From Deinococcus grandis (GTDB lineage: Bacteria; Deinococcota; Deinococci; Deinococcales; Deinococcaceae), in NCBI RefSeq assembly GCF_001485435.1, contig NZ_BCMS01000001.1:1125501-1189500 (forward strand): a DNA stretch of 64,000 nt, read 5' to 3'. Shown piece after piece: positions 19,501 through 29,830 of this stretch; position 1 is the stretch's first letter, and each line of letters opens with the position of its first letter. Position numbers and translations under genes: made by a program. The notes beneath the pieces were generated by a model. It saw only the letters and a program-made list of their open reading frames with translations, searched no databases and was not told where the DNA came from.

Positions 19501-20192
19501 GGTTGTCCTCCTGAACGCGGGGCGAAGTTCCGCTCGGTCAGCAGCAGCCCCTCGGGCGTGCGCACCTCGCCCACGAACGGCGCGAACCACAGCTGCTGGG
19601 TGGCCGGGAACAGCCCGCCCACCGTGTCGCTGATCTGCCGCGTCACCACCCACACGTCGAAACGCCCGCCCGGCGTACTCACCGTGCGGCGTTCCTGCAC
19701 CAGGTAAGAGTACGACAGCGTGCCGCTGCCCTTCACGGCCCCGTCGTCCGCGACGAGCGACACCTGACTCTGCCCCTGCCACGTCAGGCCCGCCCGCCAC
19801 GCGTCCGGCGCGGGGTACTCCAGCCACGCCGGTTGCAGCCGCACCGTCACGCCCGGTTTGCGGATGCCGAGCAGTTTCACGCCCTGCGCGTCGGTCACGC
19901 GGTACCACGTCTGGTCCGCGCCGCGCCCGGTCATGCGCGTGGCACTCACCGCCTCACCACCGAACAGCGTCGGGCCGAGGTTCTGCACCACGTACGGCGC
20001 GCCGCCCGCCACCTCGCCCTCCGGAAGGTACGCCCACGCCAGCCCCGTCTCCTGCGGGTAGAACGACGCGCGCGTCAGCGGCGTGCTGCTCTGCACCGTG
20101 CCGGGAGCAGCCGCCTGCGGCACACACGACGCCAGCGCGGCGCACAGCGCACCGGCCAGGACGGCAGCAAGCGGGAAACGGGGGGCGGGCAT
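19497..20192 (-). CDS. Hypothetical lipoprotein upstream of dxs
   Basis: A 231-residue exported protein. The N-terminus is a lipoprotein signal with lipobox LASC at residues 20-23, followed by a Pro/Ala/Gln linker. The body is beta-rich (SFYPQETGLAWAYLP, SGTLSYSYLVQERR, FDVWVVTRQ, QLWFAPFVGEVRT) and resembles secreted proteins of unknown function with beta-sandwich folds. The ATG at 20192 is preferred because TAAGCT lies 7 nt upstream. Its stop overlaps the dxs start, so the two share a transcript, though no functional link to isoprenoid synthesis is evident. Confidence 0.7.
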
Positions 20193-20273
20193 GGCACCAA
20201 GCTTAGAACGCCTCATCGCCCTCATTCTGTCAGCAAACATGAAGTTCCCCTGACGAACGTCCCCCCAAAGAGG

Positions 20274-20309
20274 GAGGAGCACCCGCAGCCACGCCGCCGG
20301 GTGCCCCTC
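20274..20309 (-). terminator. pspA terminator
   Basis: GAGGGGCACCCG pairs with CGGGTGCTCCTC (one mismatch), 12 nt loop, followed by CCTCTTTGG on the minus strand. Confidence 0.65.
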
Positions 20310-20321
20310 TGAACACCGCTG

Positions 20322-21008
<687 letters not shown>

Positions 21009-21118
21009 GGTGGTTCCTCCTGGGGAAAGTGGGGCTTGAGCCGAAGCTTACCCCCCACCAGGACGCGCGGGCACCCCGCAGGGTTCCAGCCCTAAGAACA
21101 CGTGAAGGTCAGGACCAC

Positions 21119-21162
21119 GGCGCGAAAGGGGGGAGACCCGCTGGCCTCCCCCCTTTCGCGCC
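21119..21162 (-). terminator. Strong hairpin after the 21171 gene
   Basis: A perfect 17-bp stem (21119-21135 with 21146-21162), 10-nt loop, between two genes. No T tract follows on the minus strand, so it could equally be a processing or stability element. Confidence 0.6.
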
Positions 21163-21170
21163 GCGGTCCC

Positions 21171-21971
21171 TCAGAACACGATGGGTTTCAGGCCCACGCT
21201 GTCCGACCCGCACGCGACCGTCAGCACGCCGCCGTTCGGGGTGGTCGTGCAGCCCAGCGCGCGCAGGCCCGCCAGCGGGAAGATCAGGTTCTTGCCGTCC
21301 GTGGCGGGCGCCAGGGGCAGTTCCACCGCGCCCGCGTCGGTCTGCGCGGCGCGCGCGCCCACCGTGACCGTCAGGGTGCCCTGGTCGGCGTTCGACAGGC
21401 GGTACTTCCCGCCGCCCAGCGCCGTGACCTTCACGACGCCCACCAGATCGCTGCCCAGCACGTACGGCTGACCCTTGACCACCCCGGCGGGCACGGCGAC
21501 CCTGGCAGGTGCGGCGGCCTTCGCGGTGGGCGCGGCGTCCACGACGACCAGCGTTTCCTTGTCGTTCAGGGCGCTGAGCATCACGAAGTTCGCCGGGGTG
21601 TCCTTCACCAGCAGCACGCTGGCCTTCCCGGTGGTCTTCCAGTCCCCGGCACGCGCGGCCAGTCTGCCCTTCACTAGGGGGCGCAGGGTCGCGGCGGGCG
21701 TCTGCACGTACAGGCACACCGCGTTCCCGCTGAGCTTCAGGCTGGCCGGGCAGTCCAGCAGGCGGCCCTTGACGACCGCACCCACCTCGACCGCCAGGGC
21801 GCTGACCGCCCGGTTCGTGGTGGCGGAGGCCGCCGGGGCCTTGGCGGGCGCCGCCGGAGCGGACTGGGCCGGAGTGGACTGGGCCGGGGGGGTCTGTGTG
21901 GGGGCGGTCTGGGCCAGGGACGCCGGGCCGAGCAGGGCGAGACCCAGGGTGACAGGCAGGGAAAGACGCAT
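21171..21971 (-). CDS. Secreted protein with Pro/Ala-rich linker, unknown function
   Basis: A 266-residue exported protein. A signal peptide (MRLSLPVTLGLALLGP..., cleavage near SLAQ) precedes a low-complexity PAQSTPAQSAPAAP linker. The remainder is repetitive beta-structure with VGAVVKGRLLDC, VLGSDLVGVVKV and NLIFPLAGLRALGC; the last resembles the copper-amine-oxidase-N type domain found in many wall-associated proteins. Four Cys residues could form two disulfides, fitting a periplasmic or surface location. The ATG 21971 is chosen because TAGCAT lies 7 nt upstream; an in-frame ATG at 21980 overlaps that box. Confidence 0.68.
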   Translation of the reverse strand: MRLSLPVTLGLALLGPASLAQTAPTQTPPAQSTPAQSAPAAPAKAPAASATTNRAVSALAVEVGAVVKGRLLDCPASLKLSGNAVCLYVQTPAATLRPLVKGRLAARAGDWKTTGKASVLLVKDTPANFVMLSALNDKETLVVVDAAPTAKAAAPARVAVPAGVVKGQPYVLGSDLVGVVKVTALGGGKYRLSNADQGTLTVTVGARAAQTDAGAVELPLAPATDGKNLIFPLAGLRALGCTTTPNGGVLTVACGSDSVGLKPIVF

Positions 21972-22028
21972 ACCGGGCATGCTAGAGCGCCCGCATGAGA
22001 AACCCGGCCGCCCCATGAAGGCGGCGCC

Positions 22029-22910
22029 TCATGAGGTCCGCAGCAGCGCCACGAGCGCGCGGACCTCCGCGGACAGCAGCGCGGCGGGCGCCGTGACCAG
22101 CGTGTGCGCGACCGTCACCGCCGGGGCCTCCAGGCCCACGCTGGCGACCGCGCCCAGCTGCACGTCCCGCGCGACGAACCCCGCGGGCATGATCGCCACG
22201 CCGTCCCCGGCCCGCACGCCCGCCAGGACCCCCCACAGGCTTCCCAGTTCCAGGCCCTGCGCCGCTGAAAGACCCACGCCGTCCAGCAGCCGCTCGGCCT
22301 GACGGCGCACGCCGCTGCCCCGCGCGGACCACAGCAGCGTCTCGCCGCGCAGCGCGTGCGGCGCCACGTACCCCAGGCCCGCCAGCGGATGGCCCGGCGG
22401 CGTGACCAGCCGCAACTGGTCCTCGCCGACGCGGTGCAGGTCCAGGTCCTCTGCGGCCCGCTGCGGCGACGTGACGATCAGCGCCGCGCCCAGCCGTCCG
22501 GCGCGGACCTCCTCGATCAGCGTCCCGGCGGGTCGCGCCACGACCCGCAGGTGCAGCCCCGCCGTGCGGGCCCGGCGGACCAGGGCGCTTGAGCGCTCGC
22601 TCAGCGCGAACGACAGACCCACCCGCAGGGCCGCCGCCGGGCGCTGCCGGGCGCCGCTGATCTGCCCGGCGACCTCCGCGAGGTTCCGCGCGATCGCCTG
22701 CGCGTGCGGGAGGAGCCGTTCCCCGGCCTCGGTCAGGGCCACGCCGCGACCCTGGCGGGTGTACAGCGGCTGCCCGAACTGGTCCTGCAGGGCGCGCAGC
22801 TGCCCGCTCACGGCAGGCTGGCTGAGGTTCAGGGCCTGCCCGGCGCGGCTGACACTGCCCAGTTCCGCGACGACACTGAACGTGACGAGATGCTCCGGGT
22901 TGATCCTCAC
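22029..22910 (-). CDS. LysR-family transcriptional regulator
   Basis: A 293-residue LTTR. The N-terminal winged helix-turn-helix is clear: LVTFSVVAELGSVSRAGQAL then NLSQPAVSGQLRALQ, followed by the linker helix and a two-lobed effector domain of periplasmic-binding fold (LRVGLSFALSERS, LRLVTPPGHPLA, GVRAGDGVAIMPAGFV). No obvious target gene adjoins it; it is divergent from mnmE by about 110 nt and may autoregulate there. The start is GTG 22910, with TACCAT 6 nt upstream (leaderless). The effector is unknown. Confidence 0.9.
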   Translation of the reverse strand: MRINPEHLVTFSVVAELGSVSRAGQALNLSQPAVSGQLRALQDQFGQPLYTRQGRGVALTEAGERLLPHAQAIARNLAEVAGQISGARQRPAAALRVGLSFALSERSSALVRRARTAGLHLRVVARPAGTLIEEVRAGRLGAALIVTSPQRAAEDLDLHRVGEDQLRLVTPPGHPLAGLGYVAPHALRGETLLWSARGSGVRRQAERLLDGVGLSAAQGLELGSLWGVLAGVRAGDGVAIMPAGFVARDVQLGAVASVGLEAPAVTVAHTLVTAPAALLSAEVRALVALLRTS

Positions 22911-23023
22911 GCCCGCATGGTATCCGCCCGGCCGATGGGAGCGGGTCGGGGAGGCCGGGGCATCACCTCCCTCGATAACGCCGGGCACGGTGACCGGAGG
23001 CTGCGGTGCGCTACCCTGCCCGC

Positions 23024-24340
23024 GTGACCCGCTCCGGCCTGCAAGACACCATCGCCGCCATCGCCACCGCTCCCGGCAGCGCGGGCGTAGGGATCGTGCG
23101 CGTCAGCGGCCCCCACGCCCTGACCGTCGCCGACCGGGTGTTCCGGGGCAGGCGCGCCCCCTCGCGCACGCCCGGCGGCCGCTTCCTGTTCGGGCACCTG
23201 CAAGGCGCCAGCGGCGAGGTGCTCGACGAGGGCCTGTGCCTGATCTTCAAGGGACCGCGCAGCTACACCGGCGAGGACGTCGCCGAACTCCAGACGCACG
23301 GCAGCCCCGCCGTCCTGGCCCGCGTCCTCCAGGCCACGCTGGACTGCGGCGCGCGCCCCGCCCGACCCGGCGAGTTCACGCTGCGCGCGTACCTGAGCGG
23401 CCGCCTGGACCTCGCGCAGGCCGAGGCGGTCCTGAACCTCATCGAGGCGCAGACCGACACCGCCCGGCGGCAGGCGACCCTGGGCCTCAGCGGCGCGCTG
23501 GGCGACCGCGTGGACGGCGTCGCGCGCGGCGTGACCCGCACCCTGGCCGCCATCCAGGCCCTGCTCGACTACCCCGAGGAGGGCGTGCCCGACGAGGACC
23601 GCACCCTCCCCCTGGCGCAGGCCGAGTCGGACCTGCGTGACCTGCTGGCGTCCGCGCGGGCCGGGCAGTTCGCCACGCGAGGCGCGCGGCTGGCGCTGAT
23701 CGGGCGGCCCAACGCGGGCAAGAGCAGCCTCCTGAACGCCCTGCTGGGCTATGAGCGCAGCATCGTCACGCCCATCGCCGGGACCACCCGCGACTACCTG
23801 GAGGCCGCCGTCGAACTCGCCGGGGTGCCCGTCACGCTGGTGGACACGGCGGGCATCCGCGAGACCGGGGACGCCATCGAGGCCGCCGGGGTCCGGCAGG
23901 CCCTGAGTCTCGCGGGCGCCGCCGATCTGGTCCTGGCGCTGGAGGACGGCAGCACCCCCCGCGAGGCCCTGCCCGCCGACCTGAGCGGCGCCCGCGTCAT
24001 CCACGTCCGGACGAAAGCCGACCTGCCGGGCGCGTGGACCGACCCGACCGCGCTGGACGTCAGCGCCGTGACCGGGTCCGGCCTCCCCGCGCTGCGGGAC
24101 GCGATCCAGGCGGCGCTGCTGGGCGACACCGCACGCGGCGAGGCGTGGCTGACCACCGAACGGCAAGCCGACGCCGCCCGACGCGCCCTGGCGCACATCC
24201 AGGCGGCGCAGACCCTCCCGGACGACCTGGCCGGGTACGAACTGGAAGAAGCCCTGCGCGCCCTGGCCGAACTGACCGGCCGGGACGTGCAGGAGGACGT
24301 CGTGGACGCCGTGTTCCGCAACTTCTGCGTCGGGAAGTAA
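23024..24340 (+). CDS. mnmE: tRNA U34 5-carboxymethylaminomethyl modification GTPase MnmE
   Basis: A 438-residue GTPase that with MnmG modifies wobble uridine of tRNAs. The N-terminal folate-binding domain starts DTIAAIATAPGSAGVGIVR, with GPRSYTGEDVAELQTHG and RPGEFTLRAYLSGRLDLAQAEA. The G domain has GRPNAGKSSLLN, GTTRDYLEA, DTAGIRET and the switch/G4 region HVRTKADL. The C-terminus FCVGK matches the family's invariant catalytic-Cys ending. Two starts compete: GTG 23006 has GGAGG at 5 nt, while GTG 23024 has TACCCT exactly 6 nt upstream and gives a family-like N-terminus, so 23024 is chosen. Confidence 0.95.
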   Translation: MTRSGLQDTIAAIATAPGSAGVGIVRVSGPHALTVADRVFRGRRAPSRTPGGRFLFGHLQGASGEVLDEGLCLIFKGPRSYTGEDVAELQTHGSPAVLARVLQATLDCGARPARPGEFTLRAYLSGRLDLAQAEAVLNLIEAQTDTARRQATLGLSGALGDRVDGVARGVTRTLAAIQALLDYPEEGVPDEDRTLPLAQAESDLRDLLASARAGQFATRGARLALIGRPNAGKSSLLNALLGYERSIVTPIAGTTRDYLEAAVELAGVPVTLVDTAGIRETGDAIEAAGVRQALSLAGAADLVLALEDGSTPREALPADLSGARVIHVRTKADLPGAWTDPTALDVSAVTGSGLPALRDAIQAALLGDTARGEAWLTTERQADAARRALAHIQAAQTLPDDLAGYELEEALRALAELTGRDVQEDVVDAVFRNFCVGK

Positions 24341-24398
24341 ATGAACGGGCTCACGGAGGTCCGCTTGACCGGATACTCCCGTCTTGATCCGTGTGGGA

Positions 24399-24821
24399 TC
24401 AGGTGTGAGGGGCGGTCTGTCGCGCCAGCCACTCCGGGTCCGGTGCCACGAATTCCAGCAGTTCGACTGTGACGCCGTCGGGCGCCTGAAACTGCACTCG
24501 TTTCTGCCCCCACGGTTCGGTGGTGACCGGCAGGACGAAGCTCAGCCCGGCCCGTTCCAGACGACGGGCTTCGGCTTCTACCTCCGGGACGATCAGGGCC
24601 AGCATGATCCCGGAGGTCTGCTGTCGACTGAGGAGCGGTCCGGCCGCCGGGTGCCCCTGGCGTAGCAGGTCGAGGTGCAGGCCTGGCAGGTCCGGATGTT
24701 GCAGGCTGACGAACCAGTCCAGTTCGGCGGTGGGGGTGAACCCGAAGTGACGGCGGTAGAAGCGGGCGCTGCCGACCGGGTCGGCGCTGAGGACAGTGAT
24801 GCTCAGGGCGGTCAGTGACAT
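24399..24821 (-). CDS. VOC (glyoxalase/bleomycin-resistance fold) protein
   Basis: A 140-residue vicinal-oxygen-chelate domain protein: beta-alpha-beta-beta-beta modules with ITVLSADPVGSARFYRRHFGF in the first half and MLALIVPEVEAEARRLERAG, QFQAPDGVTVELLEFV in the second. Metal-ligand-like residues occur near the final Glu. Members include glyoxalase I, antibiotic sequestration proteins and dioxygenases; the substrate is not deducible. ATG 24821 follows AGGAGGT. It is divergently transcribed from a TetR gene across a 52-nt gap containing a palindrome, so it is the likely regulatory target. Confidence 0.85.
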   Translation of the reverse strand: MSLTALSITVLSADPVGSARFYRRHFGFTPTAELDWFVSLQHPDLPGLHLDLLRQGHPAAGPLLSRQQTSGIMLALIVPEVEAEARRLERAGLSFVLPVTTEPWGQKRVQFQAPDGVTVELLEFVAPDPEWLARQTAPHT

Positions 24822-24839
24822 ATACACCTCCTGTGAATA

Positions 24840-24861
24840 ACAGTTATACCGGTACAAGTGT
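24840..24861. promoter_or_regulatory. Palindromic operator candidate between VOC and tetR genes
   Basis: A 22-bp imperfect palindrome (18 of 22 positions symmetric) centred on CCGG: ACAGTTATACC then GGTACAAGTGT. It immediately precedes and touches the tetR -10 box TAGCAT (24861-24866) and lies just upstream of the VOC ribosome-binding site, so a bound repressor would block both promoters. Confidence 0.7.
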
Positions 24862-24873
24862 AGCATATGGATT

Positions 24874-25449
24874 ATGCGACAGAATCCTGCCCGCCGCACG
24901 GCCCTGTTGGACGCCGCCATCACCCTCCTGGCCGAGCGGGGCTCAGCCGCGCTGAGCTACCGCAACCTGGACGAGGCGGCTGCCCTGCCCGTCGGCACCG
25001 CCGCGAACTACTTCCGTACGCGGGCGGACCTGCTTCTTGAGGTCACCCGCCACGTCCTGAACCGTCTGGGCCCGGACCCGCAGACCCTGGCGGCTGCGCT
25101 GGAGCACCCGCAGCCGACGCGGCACGCCGCCGTCCTCCAGCACCTGCTGGACCGCATGCAGCGGGAACGTGACGCGACCCTGGCGCTGCTGGAACTGCGG
25201 CTGCTGGCCCGGCGATACCCGGACCTCCAGGCCACCTTCCGCACCACCGTTCAGGAGAACCTGATCCTCAGCCGCCAGTTCAGTGAAGCGCACGGCTTCA
25301 CGCAGGGCGACGAGGAGTTCCTGACCGGGTACCTGCTCCTCAGCGGCTTCGTGTTCGAGGACCTGACCCTGCCGGGCCTGCTCCCCCCGGAACTCGGGAC
25401 GCGGCTGATCCAGACGCTGACGGCACCGTCCACGCCGCAGCCAGGCTGA
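24874..25449 (+). CDS. TetR-family transcriptional repressor
   Basis: A 191-residue regulator. The N-terminal TetR helix-turn-helix is readable: RTALLDAAITLLAERG, SALSYR-like NLDEAAALPVGTAANYFRTRADLL, where VGTAANYF is the recognition-helix region (usual KGTLYHYF). The C-terminal ligand domain is helical and Leu-rich. The mRNA is predicted leaderless (TAGCAT, 7 nt, ATG). It is divergent from the VOC gene across the palindrome at 24840-24861, the classic arrangement for autoregulation plus control of the neighbour. The ligand is unknown. Confidence 0.9.
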   Translation: MRQNPARRTALLDAAITLLAERGSAALSYRNLDEAAALPVGTAANYFRTRADLLLEVTRHVLNRLGPDPQTLAAALEHPQPTRHAAVLQHLLDRMQRERDATLALLELRLLARRYPDLQATFRTTVQENLILSRQFSEAHGFTQGDEEFLTGYLLLSGFVFEDLTLPGLLPPELGTRLIQTLTAPSTPQPG

Positions 25450-25525
25450 CTCGGCCGGGGCTGCATCAGGTCGCAGGTGAGCGGCCCATGCGCCGACCCC
25501 TGAGAGGAGGCTGTCTGCCAGCGTG

Positions 25526-26125
25526 CTACCGCAGCTTGCCCAGGCTCTTGCGGATCAGGCTGTCGGCACTCAGATCAGGATCACTGGCGAGAAGTTCGGC
25601 GACGACGCCGCGCACCTGCGCCTCGCGGAAGCCCAGGGCGAGCAGGGCGTCCACGGCGTCGCGTCCGGCGGTACTCGTGACCCGCGCGGCCTTCGCGCCG
25701 CCCCCCGTGGCGGGCGCGGCGAGGTGCTCGGGAATCTTGCCCTGGAGTTCCAGCACGAGCCGTTCGGCGGTCTTCTTCCCGACACCGCTGACGCTGGACA
25801 GCAGTTTCACGTCCCCGCCGAGCAGTCCGGCGGCCAGGGCGCTGACGGGCATGGCGGACAGCAGCGCCAGCGCCAGCTTGGGCCCCACGCCGCTGACGCT
25901 GGTCAGCAGGTCGAACACGCGGACGCTGTCGGCGTCGTGGAAGCCGAACAGCAGCTGGGCGTCCTCGCGGACGACGAAGCGGGTGTTCAGTTCGGCGGTC
26001 TCGCCGACGGTCAGCTTGCCCAGGGTGCTGACGGGGCACTGAACCTCATAACCGACGCCGCCCGCGACGACCACGGCGCTGTGCTCTCGGATTTCCCGGA
26101 CGGTGCCGGACAGGTAGGCGATCAT
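25526..26125 (-). CDS. ruvA: Holliday junction DNA helicase subunit RuvA
   Basis: A 199-residue RuvA. Domain I is an OB fold starting MIAYLSGTVREI. Domain II carries two helix-hairpin-helix motifs, LLTSVSGVGPKLALALLS and LLSSVSGVGKKTAERLVLEL, that grip Holliday-junction DNA. The flexible linker (PATGGGAKAARV) leads to domain III (DAVDALLALGFREAQVRGVVAEL), which binds RuvB. The ATG 26125 has GGAGG 5 nt upstream. ruvB and ruvC are not adjacent in this window. A CATTCT/AGAATG inverted repeat overlaps the promoter region at about 26131-26158. Confidence 0.96.
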   Translation of the reverse strand: MIAYLSGTVREIREHSAVVVAGGVGYEVQCPVSTLGKLTVGETAELNTRFVVREDAQLLFGFHDADSVRVFDLLTSVSGVGPKLALALLSAMPVSALAAGLLGGDVKLLSSVSGVGKKTAERLVLELQGKIPEHLAAPATGGGAKAARVTSTAGRDAVDALLALGFREAQVRGVVAELLASDPDLSADSLIRKSLGKLR

Positions 26126-26226
26126 TGCCTCCATTCTACATTCCGCTGTGAACAGAATGCTGCGCCGGGGCAGGTTCACACCACCCGGCAGGCCCCGCAG
26201 GTGCCCGGTGTGCTGCACTGTGGGGC

Positions 26227-26838
26227 ATGTTCACCCTGCGCCCCGCCCGCGAGACCGACCGCGCCGCGCTGTACCGCATCTGCCTGGAAACGGGCGCTAG
26301 TGGCCAGGACGCCACCCACCTGTACGCCGACCCTCTGATCCTGGGGCACGTGTACGCCGGGCCGTACCTGACGTACGCGCCGGAGTTCGCGTTCGTGCTC
26401 GAACAGGCCGGGGGAGAGGTCGCGGGGTATGTCCTGGGCGTCCCCGACACGGCGGCCTTCGAGGCGACTCTGGACCGCGAGTGGTGGCCGCCCCTGCGGG
26501 AACTGTACCCCGATCCAGCGGGCATTCCCCACGCCGAGCGCACGCCCGACCAGCGGATCGCGCACCTGATCCACCACCCGCCCCGCGCGCCGCAGGACCT
26601 GCTGAGCGTCTACCCGGCGCACCTCCACATCGACCTGCTGCCCGACGCGCAGGGAGGCGGGCGGGGGCGGGCGCTGATGACCACCCTGCTGGACGCGCTA
26701 CGTGAGGCCGGGGTGGCGGGCGTCCACCTGGGCGTGGGGGAGGGCAACACCCGCGCGCAGGGCTTCTACCGCCACCTGGGCTTCCAGGAACTGGGCCGCG
26801 CGCCCGGCAGCGTGACCTTCGGCCTGCCCCTCACCTGA
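26227..26838 (+). CDS. GNAT-family N-acetyltransferase
   Basis: A 203-residue acetyltransferase. The N-terminus FTLRPARETDRAALYRICL is a typical GNAT beginning; the acetyl-CoA pyrophosphate loop is QGGGRGRALM preceded by the LHIDLLP strand; the C-terminal NTRAQGFYRHLGFQELG is motif B. An insertion rich in Trp, Pro and His (about residues 78-115, with DREWWPPL and IHHPPRAP) is like acetyltransferases related to the O-GlcNAcase C-terminal domain. Substrate unknown. Start preceded 7 nt by TGCACT. Divergent from ruvA. Confidence 0.85.
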   Translation: MFTLRPARETDRAALYRICLETGASGQDATHLYADPLILGHVYAGPYLTYAPEFAFVLEQAGGEVAGYVLGVPDTAAFEATLDREWWPPLRELYPDPAGIPHAERTPDQRIAHLIHHPPRAPQDLLSVYPAHLHIDLLPDAQGGGRGRALMTTLLDALREAGVAGVHLGVGEGNTRAQGFYRHLGFQELGRAPGSVTFGLPLT

Positions 26839-26858
26839 ACCCGCCGCCAGGGGCAGCC

Positions 26859-26894
26859 AGTGAAAGGGACGCCCACACGGGACGTCCCTCCACT
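26859..26894. terminator. Hairpin between convergent genes
   Basis: AGGGACG/CGTCCCT stem with outer AGTG/CACT pairing, 11-nt loop, lying between the GNAT gene and the convergent DUF4384 gene; it could serve both. Confidence 0.55.
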
Positions 26895-26905
26895 GAACCG
26901 CTGGA

Positions 26906-28201
<1,296 letters not shown>

Positions 28202-28393
28202 GGTGCCTCCTTGTGGTGAGGGGCACCGTACCCCGCCTCTCTGACCGGTTGCTGATAAAACCGCGTCCTGCAAGGCACGCTGAAGACCCGCTCAAGCCCA
28301 CCTGACGCGCGGCGCCCGAACATGAGGGCCGGTTGCGGACAGCGTGAGCGTGCGGGGGGTGAACGGGCGGTGCGCATCGCCTAGCCTGCGGGC

Positions 28394-28780
28394 ATGCGCG
28401 GCCCCCTCCTGCTTCTTCTGGCGCTGCTGCCCGTGCACGTGCAGGCCGCTTCGGACCCCTGGCCCGGCTCGCCCGTCCTGACGCGGCTGTTCGTGCTGCC
28501 GTCCGGCCGGGCCGACCGTGACCGGCTGATCCGCACGCTGGACCTGACGGTCGCGCAGGTGCGGGAACTGGAACGCCTCGCGGGCAGCGAACGCGCCTAC
28601 GCGCAGGCCGCCCGGACACTCGACCGGGCGGGCGCGCAGGCCCTGAACGTGAAACTGGCCGCCATGAACGCCGAGAAGGACCGCAAGGTGCGCCGCCTGC
28701 TGGGCGCCGACTACACGCTGTTCCGCGCGTGGGTGCGCGCGTGGTGGCAGGCCCAGGTGCGCCGCGCCGCTGGGCGCTGA
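28394..28780 (+). CDS. Small secreted helical protein, unknown
   Basis: A 128-residue protein with a signal peptide (MRGPLLLLLALLPVHVQA) and a charged, predominantly helical mature part (LDLTVAQVRELERLAGSERAY, LNVKLAAMNAEKDRKVRRLLGA, FRAWVRAWWQAQVRR). The pattern of short amphipathic helices recalls small periplasmic chaperone-like proteins, but no LTxxQ signature is present, so this is only a comparison. TAGCCT lies 6 nt before the ATG (leaderless). A family-B repeat begins 36 nt after its stop. Confidence 0.65.
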   Translation: MRGPLLLLLALLPVHVQAASDPWPGSPVLTRLFVLPSGRADRDRLIRTLDLTVAQVRELERLAGSERAYAQAARTLDRAGAQALNVKLAAMNAEKDRKVRRLLGADYTLFRAWVRAWWQAQVRRAAGR

Positions 28781-28815
28781 CCGCACATGCGAATCAGCTG
28801 TTTCGCTGACCGCTC

Positions 28816-28950
28816 ACAGCGGTTTCCAGTTCCATTGAAGGGCCAACACCACGCCCTTCAATTCCACTTCCAACCGCTGCCGTTGTCAGGTGCTCGCTCC
28901 GCTCGTTCAGGAGTATTGAAGGTGTCCTTCAATACTCCTGAATTCTGCTG
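28816..28950 (+). repeat. Repeat family B, copy 1
   Basis: A 135-bp element starting ACAGCGGTTTCCAGTTCCAT and ending GAATTCTGCTG. The reverse complement of 40111-40247 matches it along its whole length, including the GCTCGCTCCGCTCG block and an inner inverted repeat (AGTATTGAAGG/CCTTCAATACT). Confidence 0.9.
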
Positions 28951-29057
28951 TCAGAACACCACCGATCTGACAGATAGAGGCCCGGAACCGGTTGTTCTCT
29001 GACTCACAGCCGCTCGGACCCGGCGGGCTCTGCCGCCCATTCACGCCGAGTCCGTAT
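28951..29057 (-). repeat. Repeat family A remnant
   Basis: Directly after repeat B, 107 bp carry the ACACCACCGATCTG, GCCCGGAACC and terminal GAGTCCGTAT features of family A, with one end degraded. Its last base is the first base of the DUF554 stop codon (read from the minus strand). Confidence 0.65.
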
Positions 29058-29830
29058 CAGCCCACGCGGGTGGCGAGCCACAGCGCCAGCGGGGCGATGA
29101 GCAGCGCGGGCAGCAGGCTCCCGACCCGCACGCGGCGGTCCTCGAAGCCCAGTCCGGCCAGCATGAGGTTCCAGCTGATCCCGATGATGGTCAGGCCGCC
29201 CGCCCCCGTGATCAGCAGCACGTACGGGTTGGTCTTGAGAATCTGAGGGTCCGCGCCACCCAGCAGTCCGGCGGCGAAGGTGCCCGCCAGCAGGCTGATC
29301 CCGCCCTGCACGGCCAGCACCGTCAGCGCGCTGAACCCCACCCCGATCCCGTACGCGCCCGCCAGGGCCAGCGCCGCGATGCCGTCCAGCGTGGCCTTCA
29401 GGACGTACGTGGCGCTGTCGCCCGTCAGGCCGTTCTGCAGGCCGCCGATCACGGTCATCGGCCCGATGCAGAACAGCAGGCTGGCCGCCACGAACCCCTC
29501 CGTGAAGCGGCCCCCACCCCGGAAGCGGCGTTTCAGGGTCTCGCCCAGGCGTTCCAGTGCCTCCTCGATGCCCAGCGCCTCGCCGATCACGGCGCCCAGC
29601 GCCAGACTGACCAGCGCCAGGATCACGCCCGGCACCGCGCCGCCCTGCACGCGGTTCAGGCTGCCCGCCATGTCCAGCCCGATGAACAGCGTCACCAGAC
29701 TGAGCGTCTGCAACAGCGTGCGCTGCGTGCGCTCGGGGAGGCGCCCGCCCACCGCGAGGCCCACGGCGGTACCCAGCAGGACCGTGACGACGTTGACCAG
29801 GGTGCCGGACAGCTGTGACAGGACGCTCAT
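29057..29830 (-). CDS. DUF554 integral membrane protein
   Basis: A 257-residue membrane protein with about seven hydrophobic helices. It carries the DUF554 (YdfK-like) hallmarks: an N-terminal LVNVVTVLLGTAVGL, the GRLPER loop, LFIGLDMAGSL, the conserved central FCIGPMTVIGGLQNGL and ALTVLAVQG. Possibly a transporter, but no substrate is known for the family. The ATG at 29828-29830 (MSVLSQL) is chosen since upstream residues are Arg-rich and out of character. The stop is immediately adjacent to the repeat-A remnant. Confidence 0.88.
   Translation of the reverse strand: MSVLSQLSGTLVNVVTVLLGTAVGLAVGGRLPERTQRTLLQTLSLVTLFIGLDMAGSLNRVQGGAVPGVILALVSLALGAVIGEALGIEEALERLGETLKRRFRGGGRFTEGFVAASLLFCIGPMTVIGGLQNGLTGDSATYVLKATLDGIAALALAGAYGIGVGFSALTVLAVQGGISLLAGTFAAGLLGGADPQILKTNPYVLLITGAGGLTIIGISWNLMLAGLGFEDRRVRVGSLLPALLIAPLALWLATRVG

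Noticed and set aside
26126..26165. CATTCT/AGAATG inverted repeat at the ruvA promoter as a radiation-desiccation response motif
   Set aside because: It does not match the known 17-bp RDRM palindrome (TTATGTCATTGACATAA); no clear RDRM was found in the window.
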